NCBI RefSeq assembly: GCF_002531755.2
Contig: NZ_CP034998.1
Coordinates: 496,001 to 560,000 of the forward strand
Source: Rhizobium acidisoli
GTDB lineage: Bacteria > Pseudomonadota > Alphaproteobacteria > Rhizobiales > Rhizobiaceae
Length of the DNA: 64,000 nt
Direction: 5' to 3'
Made by a program: the position numbers and the translations under genes
Notes under the pieces: model-generated
Databases searched by the model: none
Seen by the model: the letters and a program-made list of their open reading frames with translations, nothing else
What the model was told of the DNA's origin: nothing
Shown: positions 35,975 through 45,171 of the stretch, piece after piece
Numbering within the stretch: position 1 is the stretch's first letter
Layout: each line of letters begins with the position of its first letter

Positions 35975-36053
35975 GGGCGCTTTTCGCAGGCCGGCAAATC
36001 GATTTTCCCGCCGATGATTTTGTTTGGCGAAGGCGTCCGTCTCCACTATCTCT

Positions 36054-36160
36054 ACTGCATGATTTCAGTCTTGATCGGAATCGATGAAGGCTGAAATCAT
36101 GCAGTAATTCAAAGTGCTACAGCGCTCTTTGTGCGTCTTATAAGACGCGCGGCGCTCTAG
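36054..36160. repeat. composite palindromic repeat upstream of mrp
   Basis: ACTGCATGATTTCAG (36054-36068) and CTGAAATCATGCAGT (36091-36105) are perfect 15-bp arms; then follow the palindrome GCGTCTTATAAGACGC (36133-36148) and flanking CTACAGCGCT / GGCGCTCTAG arms. I recall similar sequence as an abundant intergenic repeat in Rhizobium. It ends 28 bp before the mrp start and so could influence mrp expression. Confidence 0.75.
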
Positions 36161-36187
36161 TCTGAGAGAAGCAGCAGTGAGGATGGA

Positions 36188-37372
36188 ATGACCGACGTCA
36201 CCAAGGAACAGGTTCTCGAAACGCTGAAGACCGTGCGTGGACCGGATCTCGAGCACGATATCGTCGAGCTCGGCATGGTTTCCGACGTCTTCATCTCCGA
36301 CGGCAAGGTCTATTTCTCCATCACCGTTCCGGCCGATCGCGCCAAGGAGCTGGAGCCGATGCGGCTCGCCGCCGAGCGCGTCGTCAAGGCGATGCCTGGT
36401 GTCAAAGGCGCGCTGGTCGCACTGACCGCAGACAAGAAAGCGGCCGCCGCCGCTCCGGCGGCCCGCCCGGCGCCGAACCCGCCGCACGGACATGCCGGCC
36501 ACGATCATCACGGGCATGATCACGGTAGCCACGCGCACGCCCCGCAGCAACAGCCGCCGCGGGCCGGCAAGATCGGCGTCCCCGGCATCGGCGCCATCAT
36601 CGCCGTCGCCTCGGGCAAGGGTGGGGTCGGCAAGTCGACCACGGCCGTCAACCTGGCGCTCGGCCTGCTCGCCAACGGTTTGCGCGTCGGCATTCTCGAC
36701 GCCGATATCTATGGTCCCTCGATGCCGCGGCTGTTGAAAATTTCAGGCCGTCCGACCCAGATCGACGGCCGCATCATCAATCCGATGGAGAATTACGGCC
36801 TCAAGGTCATGTCGATGGGCTTCCTCGTCGACGAGGAGACGGCGATGATCTGGCGCGGTCCGATGGTCCAGTCGGCACTCCTGCAGATGCTGCGCGAAGT
36901 CGCCTGGGGCGAGCTCGACGTGCTCGTCGTCGACATGCCGCCCGGCACCGGCGACGCGCAGCTGACCATGGCCCAGCAGGTGCCGCTTGCCGGCGCCGTC
37001 ATCGTCTCGACGCCGCAGGACCTCGCTTTGATCGATGCCCGCAAGGGCCTCAACATGTTCCGCAAGGTCGAAGTGCCGGTGCTCGGCATCGTCGAGAATA
37101 TGAGCTATTTCATCGCGCCGGATACCGGCACCCGCTATGACATCTTCGGCCATGGCGGCGCCCGCAAGGAGGCCGAGCGCATCGGTGTGCCCTTCCTCGG
37201 CGAAGTGCCGCTGACGATGAATATTCGCGAGACCTCCGACGCCGGCACGCCGCTTGTCGCCTCCGAGCCGAACGGCGTCGTTGCCGGCATCTATCGCGGC
37301 ATCGCCACCAAGGTCTGGGAGCAGCTCGGTGGCCAAACCCAGCGTGCCGCCCCGTCGATCGTCTTCGAATAG
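36188..37372 (+). CDS. Mrp/ApbC-family P-loop ATPase, cysteine-free, with His-rich linker
   Basis: Family proteins are iron-sulfur cluster carriers. The 394 residues comprise a DUF59/MIP18 domain (about 1-80), an Ala/Pro/His linker with nine histidines between 100 and 117, and a ParA/NifH-like ATPase with deviant Walker A GKGGVGKST (143-151) and VVDMPPGTGD. The cluster-binding CxxC seen in many homologues after NMSYF is replaced by APDT (NMSYFIAPDT), and the whole protein has no cysteine. Start follows GAGGATGGA. Cluster transfer by the usual mechanism is therefore doubtful; a metal role of the His linker is speculation. Confidence 0.92.
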   Translation: MTDVTKEQVLETLKTVRGPDLEHDIVELGMVSDVFISDGKVYFSITVPADRAKELEPMRLAAERVVKAMPGVKGALVALTADKKAAAAAPAARPAPNPPHGHAGHDHHGHDHGSHAHAPQQQPPRAGKIGVPGIGAIIAVASGKGGVGKSTTAVNLALGLLANGLRVGILDADIYGPSMPRLLKISGRPTQIDGRIINPMENYGLKVMSMGFLVDEETAMIWRGPMVQSALLQMLREVAWGELDVLVVDMPPGTGDAQLTMAQQVPLAGAVIVSTPQDLALIDARKGLNMFRKVEVPVLGIVENMSYFIAPDTGTRYDIFGHGGARKEAERIGVPFLGEVPLTMNIRETSDAGTPLVASEPNGVVAGIYRGIATKVWEQLGGQTQRAAPSIVFE

Positions 37373-37658
37373 GTCTGCCATCGCAAGCAGTGCGGCTGCT
37401 CCGGGCGACACTCCTAGCGTCCGAATCATGACCGCCAGTACCCCAAATTGTGGGGGAAACGTGGTGAAAAGCCGCGCTTCACGGAAGATGTCTTGATTAT
37501 TTCACGGCTTTGCTGCATATGCCGCGGCGCCATGATGGCGTTTGCTGCAGATGCTCAATGACGGCCGTCCTCGTTTGGAAGATTTCGGCCCGCCTGCAAG
37601 TTCGGAGTTGTCTTGTCGATCGAAGGATTGATCGCTGCGATGCGGTGGAGCACAATGC

Positions 37659-37684
37659 GCATGCCGGCCTTTAAGGCCGGATGC
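37659..37684 (+). promoter_or_regulatory. hairpin in the corA leader region
   Basis: GCAT, bulged G, CCGGCCTT then AAGGCCGG and ATGC form a strong stem, 84 bp before the corA start. A smaller palindrome CCCCA-AATTG-TGGGG lies at 37441-37455. The 395-bp gap 37373-37767 otherwise shows no gene. The hairpin could be a leader element or a terminator for mrp, but no T run follows directly. Confidence 0.35.
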
Positions 37685-37767
37685 AGCCGGAGTTGTATGA
37701 CCTTTTTTGATACTCTTCCGCTGGGACCTGGGACGAGCGACCCTCGCGTTGCCGCGCTGGCGGCCGC

Positions 37768-38760
37768 ATGGAAAGGCTGCCGGTGATCACCGCTTACTGT
37801 TCCAATTGCAGGTCGGTTGAGATCCGCGATCTGTCGCATCCCGCATCCTTCCCCGAGGATGCCGTCTGGATCGACATGATCGAGCCGAGCCGCGACGAAG
37901 AGCTTTATGTCGAGAAGGTGCTCGGCATCGAGGTTCCAACGCGTGATGATCTCAAGGATATCGAGCCCTCCGCCCGTCTCTATGTCGAAAACGACGCCGT
38001 CTTCATGACCGCCTCGCTGCTCTGGAAGGCCGATACCGACGCGCCGACGCTGACCGATGTCGCCTTCATCCTGGCCGGAAACCGGCTGGTCACCATCCGC
38101 TACGCCCATCCCAAATCCTTTGCGCTGTTCATCGCCGCCCTTCACCGGCTGCCGGAAAACTGGCGCAGCGGCGCTGCCCTTCTCGCCAAGCTGCTGGAGA
38201 CGATCGTCGACCGCACCGCGGAGATCCTCGAAATCTCCGTCGCACGCCTCGACATCCTGTCGATGCATGTCTTCGGCGACCGGGCGAAGAAGACGCGCAA
38301 GCCTTCGAACTACCTCGAGGAAAAGCTGCGCGATATCGCCGGTTATCACCGGATGATCAGCAAGGTGCGTGACAGCCTCGGTTCGCTGTCCCGCCTGCTC
38401 ACCTTCTTTCACACGATCCCGGCGGTCCAACAGGACCGCGAGACGAAGGAACTCTGCCGCACTCTCTCGCGCGACATCCAGTCGTTGTCGGAGCATGCCG
38501 CCTTCGTTGCAGGCAACATCACCTTCCTGCTCGACGCTTCGCTCGGTCTGATCAACATCGAGCAGAATTCTATCATCAAGATTTTCTCGATTGCCTCGGT
38601 GGTGTTCTTGCCGCCGACATTGGTCGCCTCCATCTATGGTATGAATTTTCAGGTCATGCCGGAATTGGCCTGGGCCGCGGGTTATCCTTATTCGCTGGCC
38701 CTGATGGTGATATCAGCCGTCATCCCTTTTTTCTTTTTCCGCTGGAAAGGCTGGCTCTGA
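37768..38760 (+). CDS. CorA-type magnesium transporter
   Basis: Inner-membrane divalent-cation channel of 330 residues. A large N-terminal cytoplasmic domain (about 1-265) with a long helix is followed by two C-terminal transmembrane segments; the pore signature YGMNF (about 290-294) closes the first, and the last (LALMVISAVIPFFFF) ends in a short basic tail RWKGWL. All fit CorA. Start: ATG 37768, or GTG 37783, which has AAAGG at good distance and would give MITAYCSN. It is 18 bp from kup. Confidence 0.9.
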   Translation: MERLPVITAYCSNCRSVEIRDLSHPASFPEDAVWIDMIEPSRDEELYVEKVLGIEVPTRDDLKDIEPSARLYVENDAVFMTASLLWKADTDAPTLTDVAFILAGNRLVTIRYAHPKSFALFIAALHRLPENWRSGAALLAKLLETIVDRTAEILEISVARLDILSMHVFGDRAKKTRKPSNYLEEKLRDIAGYHRMISKVRDSLGSLSRLLTFFHTIPAVQQDRETKELCRTLSRDIQSLSEHAAFVAGNITFLLDASLGLINIEQNSIIKIFSIASVVFLPPTLVASIYGMNFQVMPELAWAAGYPYSLALMVISAVIPFFFFRWKGWL

Positions 38761-38778
38761 GGAGCCTGTTGCAACTTC

Positions 38779-40677
38779 ATGTCCGCAGAGAGCCATCCGA
38801 ACGAATCCCAGATGACGCCGAAGAAGCTGTTCTATCTTGCGCTCGGTTCCGTCGGCGTCGTCTACGGCGATATCGGCACCAGCCCGCTCTATGCTTTTCG
38901 CGAGGCGCTGAAGCCCGTTGCCCATGACGGCGTCACCCGTTTCGAGGTCATCAGCCTGATCTCGCTGATGATCTGGGCGCTGACGATCATCGTCACCATC
39001 AAATATGTGCTGTTTCTGCTGCGCGCCGACAACGAAGGCGAGGGCGGCACGCTGTCGCTGCTTGCTCTTCTGATGAAGACCGCCAACGGCCATACCGCCA
39101 TACTGATGCTGCTCGGCCTGATGGGAGCGGCCCTCTTCCTCGGCGATGCGATGATCACGCCGGCGCTGTCGGTACTCTCGGCCGTCGAGGGCCTGAAGCT
39201 CGTCACACCGAGTTTGGCGGAATATATCGTGCCGATCTCGGTGGTGATCCTGGCGCTGCTCTTCGTCGTGCAATCGCGCGGCACCGGCGCCGTCGCCAGA
39301 TTCTTCGGCCCGATCACCGCCATCTGGTTCATCGTCATGGCCGCCGCCGGCATTTCCCATATCTCCGACGATTTCGGCATCCTTGCCGCCTTCAACCCCT
39401 ATTATGCCGTCAGCTTCCTGCTGCATGAGGGCTTTTACGGCGTCGTCGTGCTCGGGGCGGTCTTCCTGACGGTGACGGGCGCTGAGGCGCTCTATGCCGA
39501 TCTCGGCCATTTCGGCCGGCGCCCGATCCAGTGGGCCTGGTTCGCGTTGGTGTTTCCGGCGCTGACGCTGAACTATCTCGGGCAGGGCGCTCTCGTCCTC
39601 GGCAAGCCGGAGACAATGTCCGATCCCTTCTATCTGATGTTTCCGCAATGGGCGCTGCTGCCGGTCGTCATCCTGGCGACCGCCGCGACGATCATCGCCA
39701 GCCAGGCGGTCATCACCGGCGCGTTCTCGATGGTGCGCCAGGGTATCAACCTCGGCTTCCTGCCGCGCATGGAAATCCTCTTCACGTCGGAAACCAATAC
39801 CGGGCAGATCTTCGTGCCGTCGGTCAATGCGGTGCTGTTCATCGGCGTCATCTTCCTCGTCCTGAGTTTCAAGACCTCGGATGCGCTGGCGACCGCCTAT
39901 GGCATCTCCGTCACCGGTGCGATGGTCGTCACCTCGATCATGGCCTTCGAATTCGTTCGTGCCCGCTGGAACTGGTCGTTCCCGGTGGCGGTGATCGCGC
40001 TCGCGCCGCTGGTCGTGCTCGAACTGATCTTCCTCGGCGCCAATCTTTTGAAGATCCACGACGGCGGTTATATCCCGATCCTGATCGCCACCGCCTTTAC
40101 CGTCATCATGTGGACCTGGCGCCGCGGCACCGCGATCCTGATGGAAAAGACCCGCCACACCGATATTCCGCTCCCCTCCTTCGTCAGCTCGATCGAGCGC
40201 AAGAGCGAACATTCGCCGGCCCAGGTTCCGGGCACCGCGATCTTCCTGACCAGCGACCCGGAATCGGCCCCGGCCGCCCTGCTGCACAATCTCAAGCACA
40301 ACCATGTGCTCCACGACCGCAACGTCATCCTGACGATCCGCACCGTCAACAAGCCGCGCGTGCCGAGCCAGGACCGTTATAAGGTCGAGCAGATTTCCGA
40401 GCGCTTCTCCCGCGTCGAACTGCTCTTCGGCTTCATGGAATCGCAGAACGTCTCGCAGGCGCTCGCGACGCTGCGCAAGACCGGGCTGAAGTTCGACATC
40501 ATGTCGACCTCCTTCTATCTCGGCCGCCGCAAGCTGGTGCCGGACGCCAAATCCGGCATGCCCTACTGGCAGGACCGGCTTTACATCGCGCTCGCCAACG
40601 CCGCCGCCAACCCCTCGGACTACTTCCGCCTGCCGGCGAACCGCGTGGTGGAACTGGGGTCGCACGTTATTATTTGA
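38779..40677 (+). CDS. kup: KUP-family potassium uptake protein
   Basis: K+/H+ symporter of the inner membrane. 632 residues with about 12 hydrophobic segments in the first 430 and a cytoplasmic C-terminal domain. Family signatures: [19 protein letters not shown] near the N-terminus, [11 protein letters not shown] and [14 protein letters not shown]. Length is normal for Kup. It starts 18 bp after corA and is likely co-transcribed, pairing Mg and K uptake. Rhizobia often have more than one kup. Confidence 0.96.
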   Translation: MSAESHPNESQMTPKKLFYLALGSVGVVYGDIGTSPLYAFREALKPVAHDGVTRFEVISLISLMIWALTIIVTIKYVLFLLRADNEGEGGTLSLLALLMKTANGHTAILMLLGLMGAALFLGDAMITPALSVLSAVEGLKLVTPSLAEYIVPISVVILALLFVVQSRGTGAVARFFGPITAIWFIVMAAAGISHISDDFGILAAFNPYYAVSFLLHEGFYGVVVLGAVFLTVTGAEALYADLGHFGRRPIQWAWFALVFPALTLNYLGQGALVLGKPETMSDPFYLMFPQWALLPVVILATAATIIASQAVITGAFSMVRQGINLGFLPRMEILFTSETNTGQIFVPSVNAVLFIGVIFLVLSFKTSDALATAYGISVTGAMVVTSIMAFEFVRARWNWSFPVAVIALAPLVVLELIFLGANLLKIHDGGYIPILIATAFTVIMWTWRRGTAILMEKTRHTDIPLPSFVSSIERKSEHSPAQVPGTAIFLTSDPESAPAALLHNLKHNHVLHDRNVILTIRTVNKPRVPSQDRYKVEQISERFSRVELLFGFMESQNVSQALATLRKTGLKFDIMSTSFYLGRRKLVPDAKSGMPYWQDRLYIALANAAANPSDYFRLPANRVVELGSHVII

Positions 40678-40712
40678 TGGCTGGAAAGAAGGGCGCTTAA
40701 GACCCCGCCCCA

Positions 40713-40828
40713 AACCCCTCCCCACAAGGGGGAGGGGCTTAACCTGTTGCGCCCTTCACAAACATCTCGGCGTTTAGGGTAGATGCGACGGTGCCGCTCT
40801 AAGTCCCTCCCCCTTGTGGGGAGGGGTT
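40713..40828. repeat. inverted-repeat element between kup and the cell-wall hydrolase gene
   Basis: Perfect 24-bp inverted arms at 40713-40736 (AACCCCTCCCCACAAGGGGG and on) and 40805-40828, separated by 68 bp. Each arm also contains a small hairpin (CCCC-ACAA-GGGG). It lies 36 bp past the kup stop and may end transcription. Similar C/G-rich blocks are common between genes in alphaproteobacteria. Confidence 0.75.
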
Positions 40829-40929
40829 GGGGAGGGGACTTTGCAAGGGTGCGGACACATCTCATCGCGCAATGACCAGCCACATTAGAACATGCAAAAC
40901 TTCGCATGGTCACATTCCGGCACGCCCCG

Positions 40930-40950
40930 TTAACCCGACGTCAAGGTTAA
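40930..40950 (+). promoter_or_regulatory. paired CtrA half-sites (inverted) before the cell-wall hydrolase gene
   Basis: TTAACC (40930-40935) and GGTTAA (40945-40950) form an inverted repeat with CGACGTCAA between. Each arm matches the CtrA half-site TTAACC. They lie 14-34 bp before the hydrolase start codon. The arrangement is not the tandem TTAA-N7-TTAA form, so the assignment is tentative. Confidence 0.4.
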
Positions 40951-40963
40951 TGAGAGATTTTCG

Positions 40964-42172
40964 ATGGAATGTTCCCGCGTTCCATGCCCGGAGTTGGTGT
41001 TGCGTCGAAAGAGCTCTCCCCGTAGCAAGCTGCGTCTTCTTCCCGAGAATTGGGTGTCGCCCGCAATCTTCGGGCTCGCCGGCTGGCTGATCTTCCCGAG
41101 CGTCGCATCTCATGCCGATCTCGCCGCCATGCTGGCCGGTCTCGATCGGGAGGGGGAGAACTGGCGCATGGTGCTGACCAATTCGCCGGCCGGCTCCATC
41201 CATCAGGCCGAACTTGCCTTTTCCGATCCCGCGGTGACGGGCTCGATCTCGTCGGGTGCCGGCATGGTGCTTCCCGATGGCCGCAAGGTCGCTTTCACCA
41301 AGGAAAAAGGCCACGAGGACACGCCCGACGAGGATCGCGTCAACCGCGGCACCAAGAAAGGCCGCGTCGTCGCCGTCGAGAAGATGCAGCCGCCGAAGGA
41401 TTTTTCCGCCGGCTCGATCCTCGAGCGCACCAGGATGCTCTTCACCCCGAGTTTCGATCTCAAGGACAGATCGGCTTTCGTCAAGCCGAAGATCCAGGGC
41501 AAGGAAATCGAGATCGCCACTTCTTTCTATAAGAAGCAGCCGGTGGTAACCGATAATGGCGTGCCGGCAATGCTCGCAAGCCTCGTCACCAGCGACAAGG
41601 CCGATGTCCTGGCCACTGCCTATGGGCCGGCGGCACCCGACTATTCCCGCCAATCGCCTTTCGATTCCATTCTGACCGAGCAGGATAGCGGCCGCTTCGT
41701 CCCGCAGATCGGCCCGCGCGACCATGCCTGGGCCGCCAGCATATTGTCGCCGAGCGTCTTTTCTGCCCGCGAGCAGCAGTGCCTTGCCTCCGGCATCTAT
41801 TTCGAGGCGAGGGGAGAATCGGTGAAGGGCCAGGCGGCCGTCGCCCAGGTCATCCTCAACCGCGTCCGCAACCCGTCCTATCCGAAAACCATCTGCGGCG
41901 TGGTCTACCAGAACGAGGACTGGCGCAACCGCTGCCAGTTTTCCTTCGCCTGCGACAGCATCAAGGACAGGGTGAACTCGGAATATCACTGGCGGATGGC
42001 CCGCGATGTGGCGATGGCGGTGACATCAGGCAAAATCTGGCTGCCGCAGGTGGGCTCGGCGACGCATTACCATGCCGTCTATGTCAGGCCGAAATGGGCA
42101 AAGACCATGGAAAAGGTCGGCCGCATCGGTCTTCACGTCTTCTATCGCACCTATGGCGGCGGCTGGAGCTGA
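40964..42172 (+). CDS. cell-wall hydrolase (SleB-type Hydrolase_2 domain)
   Basis: 402 residues. An N-terminal hydrophobic segment (about 31-50, VSPAIFGLAGWLIFPSVAS) acts as signal or anchor, followed by a long low-conservation region and the C-terminal Hydrolase_2 domain (about 268-400) starting QQCLASGIYFEARGES, with paired cysteines in the ICGVVYQ...RCQFSFAC stretch. Predicted peptidoglycan amidase or transglycosylase of the SleB/CwlJ type, acting in the periplasm. The upstream TTAACC pair hints at cell-cycle control. Confidence 0.88.
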   Translation: MECSRVPCPELVLRRKSSPRSKLRLLPENWVSPAIFGLAGWLIFPSVASHADLAAMLAGLDREGENWRMVLTNSPAGSIHQAELAFSDPAVTGSISSGAGMVLPDGRKVAFTKEKGHEDTPDEDRVNRGTKKGRVVAVEKMQPPKDFSAGSILERTRMLFTPSFDLKDRSAFVKPKIQGKEIEIATSFYKKQPVVTDNGVPAMLASLVTSDKADVLATAYGPAAPDYSRQSPFDSILTEQDSGRFVPQIGPRDHAWAASILSPSVFSAREQQCLASGIYFEARGESVKGQAAVAQVILNRVRNPSYPKTICGVVYQNEDWRNRCQFSFACDSIKDRVNSEYHWRMARDVAMAVTSGKIWLPQVGSATHYHAVYVRPKWAKTMEKVGRIGLHVFYRTYGGGWS

Positions 42173-42183
42173 GATAAATCGCT

Positions 42184-42203
42184 CCGGCAAGCCGATTTGC
42201 CGG
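42184..42203 (+). terminator. possible terminator after the cell-wall hydrolase gene
   Basis: CCGGCAA (42184-42190) and TTGCCGG (42197-42203) with a 6-nt loop, 12 bp after the stop; followed by GCTTAAAAG with no clear T tract. Weak. Confidence 0.45.
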
Positions 42204-42310
42204 GCTTAAAAGCGGATTCTTTCCATCGAATTTAAGAGATCGCCCCAGAAACGAGTTATCTCTTTGATTTGACGAAATTATTTTATGGCTGGACAGAAGC
42301 TGTCTACGCC

Positions 42311-42339
42311 TTGACTATACCAATCCCTAAAACTATGTT
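42311..42339 (+). promoter_or_regulatory. predicted promoter of the F0 ATP synthase operon
   Basis: TTGACT (42311-42316), 17 bp, TATGTT (42334-42339). The transcript would start near 42346, giving a leader of about 100 nt before atpI. The only good -35/-10 pair I see in this gap. Confidence 0.6.
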
Positions 42340-42443
42340 GCGCGCGACTTCAGAACGGGCCGGAAGGGTTTCAACCTTCGCGTCCGGGGTCCGAATGACC
42401 GGGGTAGCGGGAGTGCGGGCGACGGGCAGGTGAGGAGAGATCC

Positions 42444-42776
42444 ATGGCGGATGACCGCGAGGAAAGTCTTGAGAAGCGCCGTGCGCAGCTGGGAGCGGAA
42501 CTCGCGACCAAGCGCGCTGAGGCGGGAGTGGAACATGCAAGCGAGGCCCAAGCCGAGGTAAGCCGCAAAGGTTATGCCCAGGCGATGAAGCTTTCCAGCG
42601 AGTTCATTGCCGCGATCATCGTCGGTGCCGTTCTTGGCTATGTTCTCGACCGTTTTGTTGGCACGGCGCCTTGGGGGATGATTGTTCTTCTGCTTCTCGG
42701 ATTCTGTGCCGGCGTTCTGAACGTGCTGCGTTCTGCGGGGGTGGTGGCCCATCCCCTTGATGACGACAAGAAATAA
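42444..42776 (+). CDS. atpI: ATP synthase protein I (AtpI/AtpZ-type)
   Basis: 110-residue small membrane protein at the head of the F0 operon, thought to help assemble the c-ring or handle Mg. A charged N-terminal half is followed by two transmembrane helices (about 52-70 and 77-95, [19 protein letters not shown] and [17 protein letters not shown]). Start follows GAGGAGAGATCC. Typical alphaproteobacterial context I-B-E-F'-F. Confidence 0.93.
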   Translation: MADDREESLEKRRAQLGAELATKRAEAGVEHASEAQAEVSRKGYAQAMKLSSEFIAAIIVGAVLGYVLDRFVGTAPWGMIVLLLLGFCAGVLNVLRSAGVVAHPLDDDKK

Positions 42777-42838
42777 GGACCGGTTCCCGGTCCAGTGCAA
42801 TGACCCCGCGTCCTGCGGGCCAAAGAGAGAGAACAGCG

Positions 42839-43591
42839 GTGTCCAACGATCCGACTCATCAGTTCCAGATCTTCAAGATTGTGCCGATCGAAATCGGCGG
42901 AATTGATTTTTCGTTCACCAACGCATCGCTCTTCATGGCAGCGTCCGCTGCCGTGGCCGTCGGCTTCCTCTATTTCGCGACCTCGAACCGCGCCATCGTG
43001 CCGGGCCGTTCGCAGTCGGTTGCGGAAATGTCCTATGAATTCATCGCCAACATGCTGAAGGAAGGCGCGGGCAAGCAGGGGATGAAGTTCTTCCCGCTGG
43101 TCTTCTCGCTCTTCATGTTCGTGCTGACGGCGAACCTGCTCGGCATGTTCCCGTATTTCTTCACGATCACCAGCCAGATCATCGTCACCTTCGCGCTGGC
43201 GATCCTCGTCATTGGCACGGTTCTCGTCTATGGTTTCTATAAGCACGGCTTCCACTTCCTGAATGTCTTCGTGCCCTCGGGCGTGCCGGGCATATTGCTG
43301 CCGCTGGTCGTCTCGATCGAAATCATTTCCTTCCTGTCCCGTCCGATTTCGCTCTCCGTTCGTCTTTTCGCCAACATGCTCGCCGGTCATATCACGCTGA
43401 AGGTGTTCGCAGGCTTCGTCGCCTCGCTTGGAGCCCTCGGTGCAGTCGGTGTCGGCGGCGCAGTTCTTCCCCTCATCATGACCGTCGCCCTGACCGGTCT
43501 CGAGTTCCTCGTCGCCTTCCTTCAGGCTTACGTCTTTGCGGTGCTGACTTGCATGTACCTCAACGACGCAATCCATCCGGGCGGGCACTAA
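42839..43591 (+). CDS. atpB: F0F1 ATP synthase subunit a
   Basis: Stator half-channel subunit, 250 residues and five to six helices. The essential arginine lies in [13 protein letters not shown], and the C-terminal [15 protein letters not shown] segment is conserved. The start is GTG 42839, giving the family-typical [16 protein letters not shown] and following AGAGAGA; an ATG at 42800 would add 13 non-conserved residues. Confidence 0.97.
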   Translation: MSNDPTHQFQIFKIVPIEIGGIDFSFTNASLFMAASAAVAVGFLYFATSNRAIVPGRSQSVAEMSYEFIANMLKEGAGKQGMKFFPLVFSLFMFVLTANLLGMFPYFFTITSQIIVTFALAILVIGTVLVYGFYKHGFHFLNVFVPSGVPGILLPLVVSIEIISFLSRPISLSVRLFANMLAGHITLKVFAGFVASLGALGAVGVGGAVLPLIMTVALTGLEFLVAFLQAYVFAVLTCMYLNDAIHPGGH

Positions 43592-43659
43592 GGATAACGA
43601 CAACGACGTCTCCAGGGCGTCAGTCATTCGCCGCAACAACCATTTCAAAGGAGTTCAAC

Positions 43660-43887
43660 ATGGAAGCGGAAGCAGCAAAGTACATCGGTGCAGGCCTGGC
43701 TTGCTTTGGTATGGCCGGTACGGCTCTCGGCCTCGGCAATATTTTCGGCAGCTACCTCTCCGGCGCACTGCGCAATCCGTCTGCCGCTGACAGCCAGTTC
43801 GGCCGTCTGGTATTCGGTTTCGCCGTTACGGAAGCTCTGGGCATCTTCTCGCTGCTCGTCGCTCTCCTCCTCCTCTTCGCCGTCTGA
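43660..43887 (+). CDS. atpE: F0F1 ATP synthase subunit c
   Basis: 75-residue hairpin proteolipid forming the rotor ring. Two hydrophobic helices flank the polar loop RNPSA; the proton-carrying carboxylate is Glu58 (FAVTEALGIF). The glycine-rich first helix GAGLACFGMAGTALGLG is typical. Start follows AAAGGAG at ideal spacing. High expression is expected. Confidence 0.98.
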   Translation: MEAEAAKYIGAGLACFGMAGTALGLGNIFGSYLSGALRNPSAADSQFGRLVFGFAVTEALGIFSLLVALLLLFAV

Positions 43888-43964
43888 TATCGGCGAATAG
43901 ATGGATCACGGCCTGCGATCGCACGCCGTGATCCTTTGCATTTGCAGTCCACCTGGAGGTGAGA

Positions 43965-44588
43965 ATGTTTTTTGTGACCCCGGCTTACGCTGAAGAAGCA
44001 CCGGCGGCAGCGACGGGTACGGATGCGCATGCCGCTCCGGCCGCAGGCGAGGTCCATACCGAGACCGGTGTTGCCGAAGGCGAACACGCCCGCGGCCCGT
44101 TCCCGCCTTTCGATTCGACGACCTACGCATCCCAGCTGCTGTGGCTGGTGATTACGTTCAGCGTCTTTTACCTCCTTATGCAAAAGGTCATCGCGCCGCG
44201 CATCGGGGCCATCCTCGATCAGCGCCACACGCGCCTCTCCCAGGATCTGGAAGAAGCCGGCCGCCTGAAGGCGGAAGCCGACGCTGCCGTCCAGACCTAT
44301 GAAGGCGAACTGGCGGCTGCCCGCGCCAAGTCGAATGCGATCGGCGCTGCCGCACGCGACGCCGCCAAGCTCAAGGCCGAAGAGGATCGCCGCGCTGTCG
44401 AGGCGAGCCTGTCGGAAAAGATCAAGGCTGCTGAAGTCCGTATCGCCGACATCAAGGCGAAGGCCTTCGCCGACGTCGGCACCATTGCCGAGGAAACGGC
44501 GGCTGCCGTCGTGGAACAGCTGATCGGCGGCTCCGCTGCTCAGGCAGATGTCGCCGCCGCCGTCGCGGCCGCCAAGAAGGAGGCTTGA
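43965..44588 (+). CDS. F0F1 ATP synthase subunit b'
   Basis: Peripheral-stalk subunit, 207 residues. An alphaproteobacterial N-terminal extension ([16 protein letters not shown]) precedes one transmembrane helix (about 50-70, [16 protein letters not shown]) and a long charged, Ala-rich coiled coil. b' and b pair as a heterodimer in these bacteria. The ATG at 43965 follows GGAGG by 5 bp; GTG 43959 overlaps that site and is unlikely. Confidence 0.95.
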   Translation: MFFVTPAYAEEAPAAATGTDAHAAPAAGEVHTETGVAEGEHARGPFPPFDSTTYASQLLWLVITFSVFYLLMQKVIAPRIGAILDQRHTRLSQDLEEAGRLKAEADAAVQTYEGELAAARAKSNAIGAAARDAAKLKAEEDRRAVEASLSEKIKAAEVRIADIKAKAFADVGTIAEETAAAVVEQLIGGSAAQADVAAAVAAAKKEA

Positions 44589-44591
44589 TCG

Positions 44592-45083
44592 ATGGAATTT
44601 CACTTTGATGCGACTTTCTTCGCCTTTGTCGGCCTCGTCCTCTTCCTGGCACTGGTCGTTTACCTGAAGGTTCCGGGCATGATGTCACGGTCGCTCGACG
44701 ATCGCGCCGACCAGATCCGCAACGAATTGGCCGAAGCCAAGCGTCTGCGCGAAGAGGCTCAGCACCTGCTCGCCGAATACCAGCGCAAGCGCAAGGAAGC
44801 GGAAGCCGAAGCGGCCCACATCGTTGCCGCTGCCGAGCGTGAAGCCCAGATGCTGACCGCCGAAGCGAAGAAGAAGACGGAAGAATTCGTCGCCAACCGC
44901 ACGGCGCTTTCCGAGCAGAAGATCAAGCAGGCCGAGGTCGAGGCGATGAAGGCGGTCCGTTCCGCCGCCGTCGATCTCGCAATCGCAGCCGCCGAAACGG
45001 TGCTCGCCAAGCAGGCGGACGGCAAGGTCCAGTCCGAACTCTTCGGCAATGCCATCGGCCAGGTCAAGACACGACTCAACTGA
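44592..45083 (+). CDS. atpF: F0F1 ATP synthase subunit b
   Basis: Second stalk subunit, 163 residues: one N-terminal helix (FFAFVGLVLFLALVVYL, about 9-25) then a long coiled coil rich in Ala, Glu, Lys and Arg. It starts 3 bp after the b' stop and ends the F0 operon; an intrinsic terminator follows 22 bp later. The F1 genes are not in this window, as usual for alphaproteobacteria. Confidence 0.97.
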   Translation: MEFHFDATFFAFVGLVLFLALVVYLKVPGMMSRSLDDRADQIRNELAEAKRLREEAQHLLAEYQRKRKEAEAEAAHIVAAAEREAQMLTAEAKKKTEEFVANRTALSEQKIKQAEVEAMKAVRSAAVDLAIAAAETVLAKQADGKVQSELFGNAIGQVKTRLN

Positions 45084-45104
45084 GCGGTATCGAATGGAAT
45101 AGGA

Positions 45105-45136
45105 AAAGGCCGGGCATGTCCCGGCCTTTTGTCTTT
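45105..45136 (+). terminator. intrinsic terminator of the F0 operon
   Basis: AAAAGGCCGG (45105-45114), GCATGT, CCGGCCTTTT (45121-45130), then GTCTTT. A perfect 10-bp stem ending in a T run, 22 bp after atpF. Confidence 0.92.
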
Positions 45137-45171
45137 GGTGAATACTCAATCTCCGTTCGAGGGCATGCCGC

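Noticed and set aside
35593..36087. 164-residue frame in the gap between luxR and mrp, and overlapping smaller frames
   Set aside because: Rich in Pro, Arg, Cys and Trp without a pattern, crosses the large hairpin, and has no ribosome-binding site. Treated as non-coding.
38713..40725. 670-residue open frame antisense to kup
   Set aside because: Low-complexity charged product with no motif; kup on the other strand is unambiguous.
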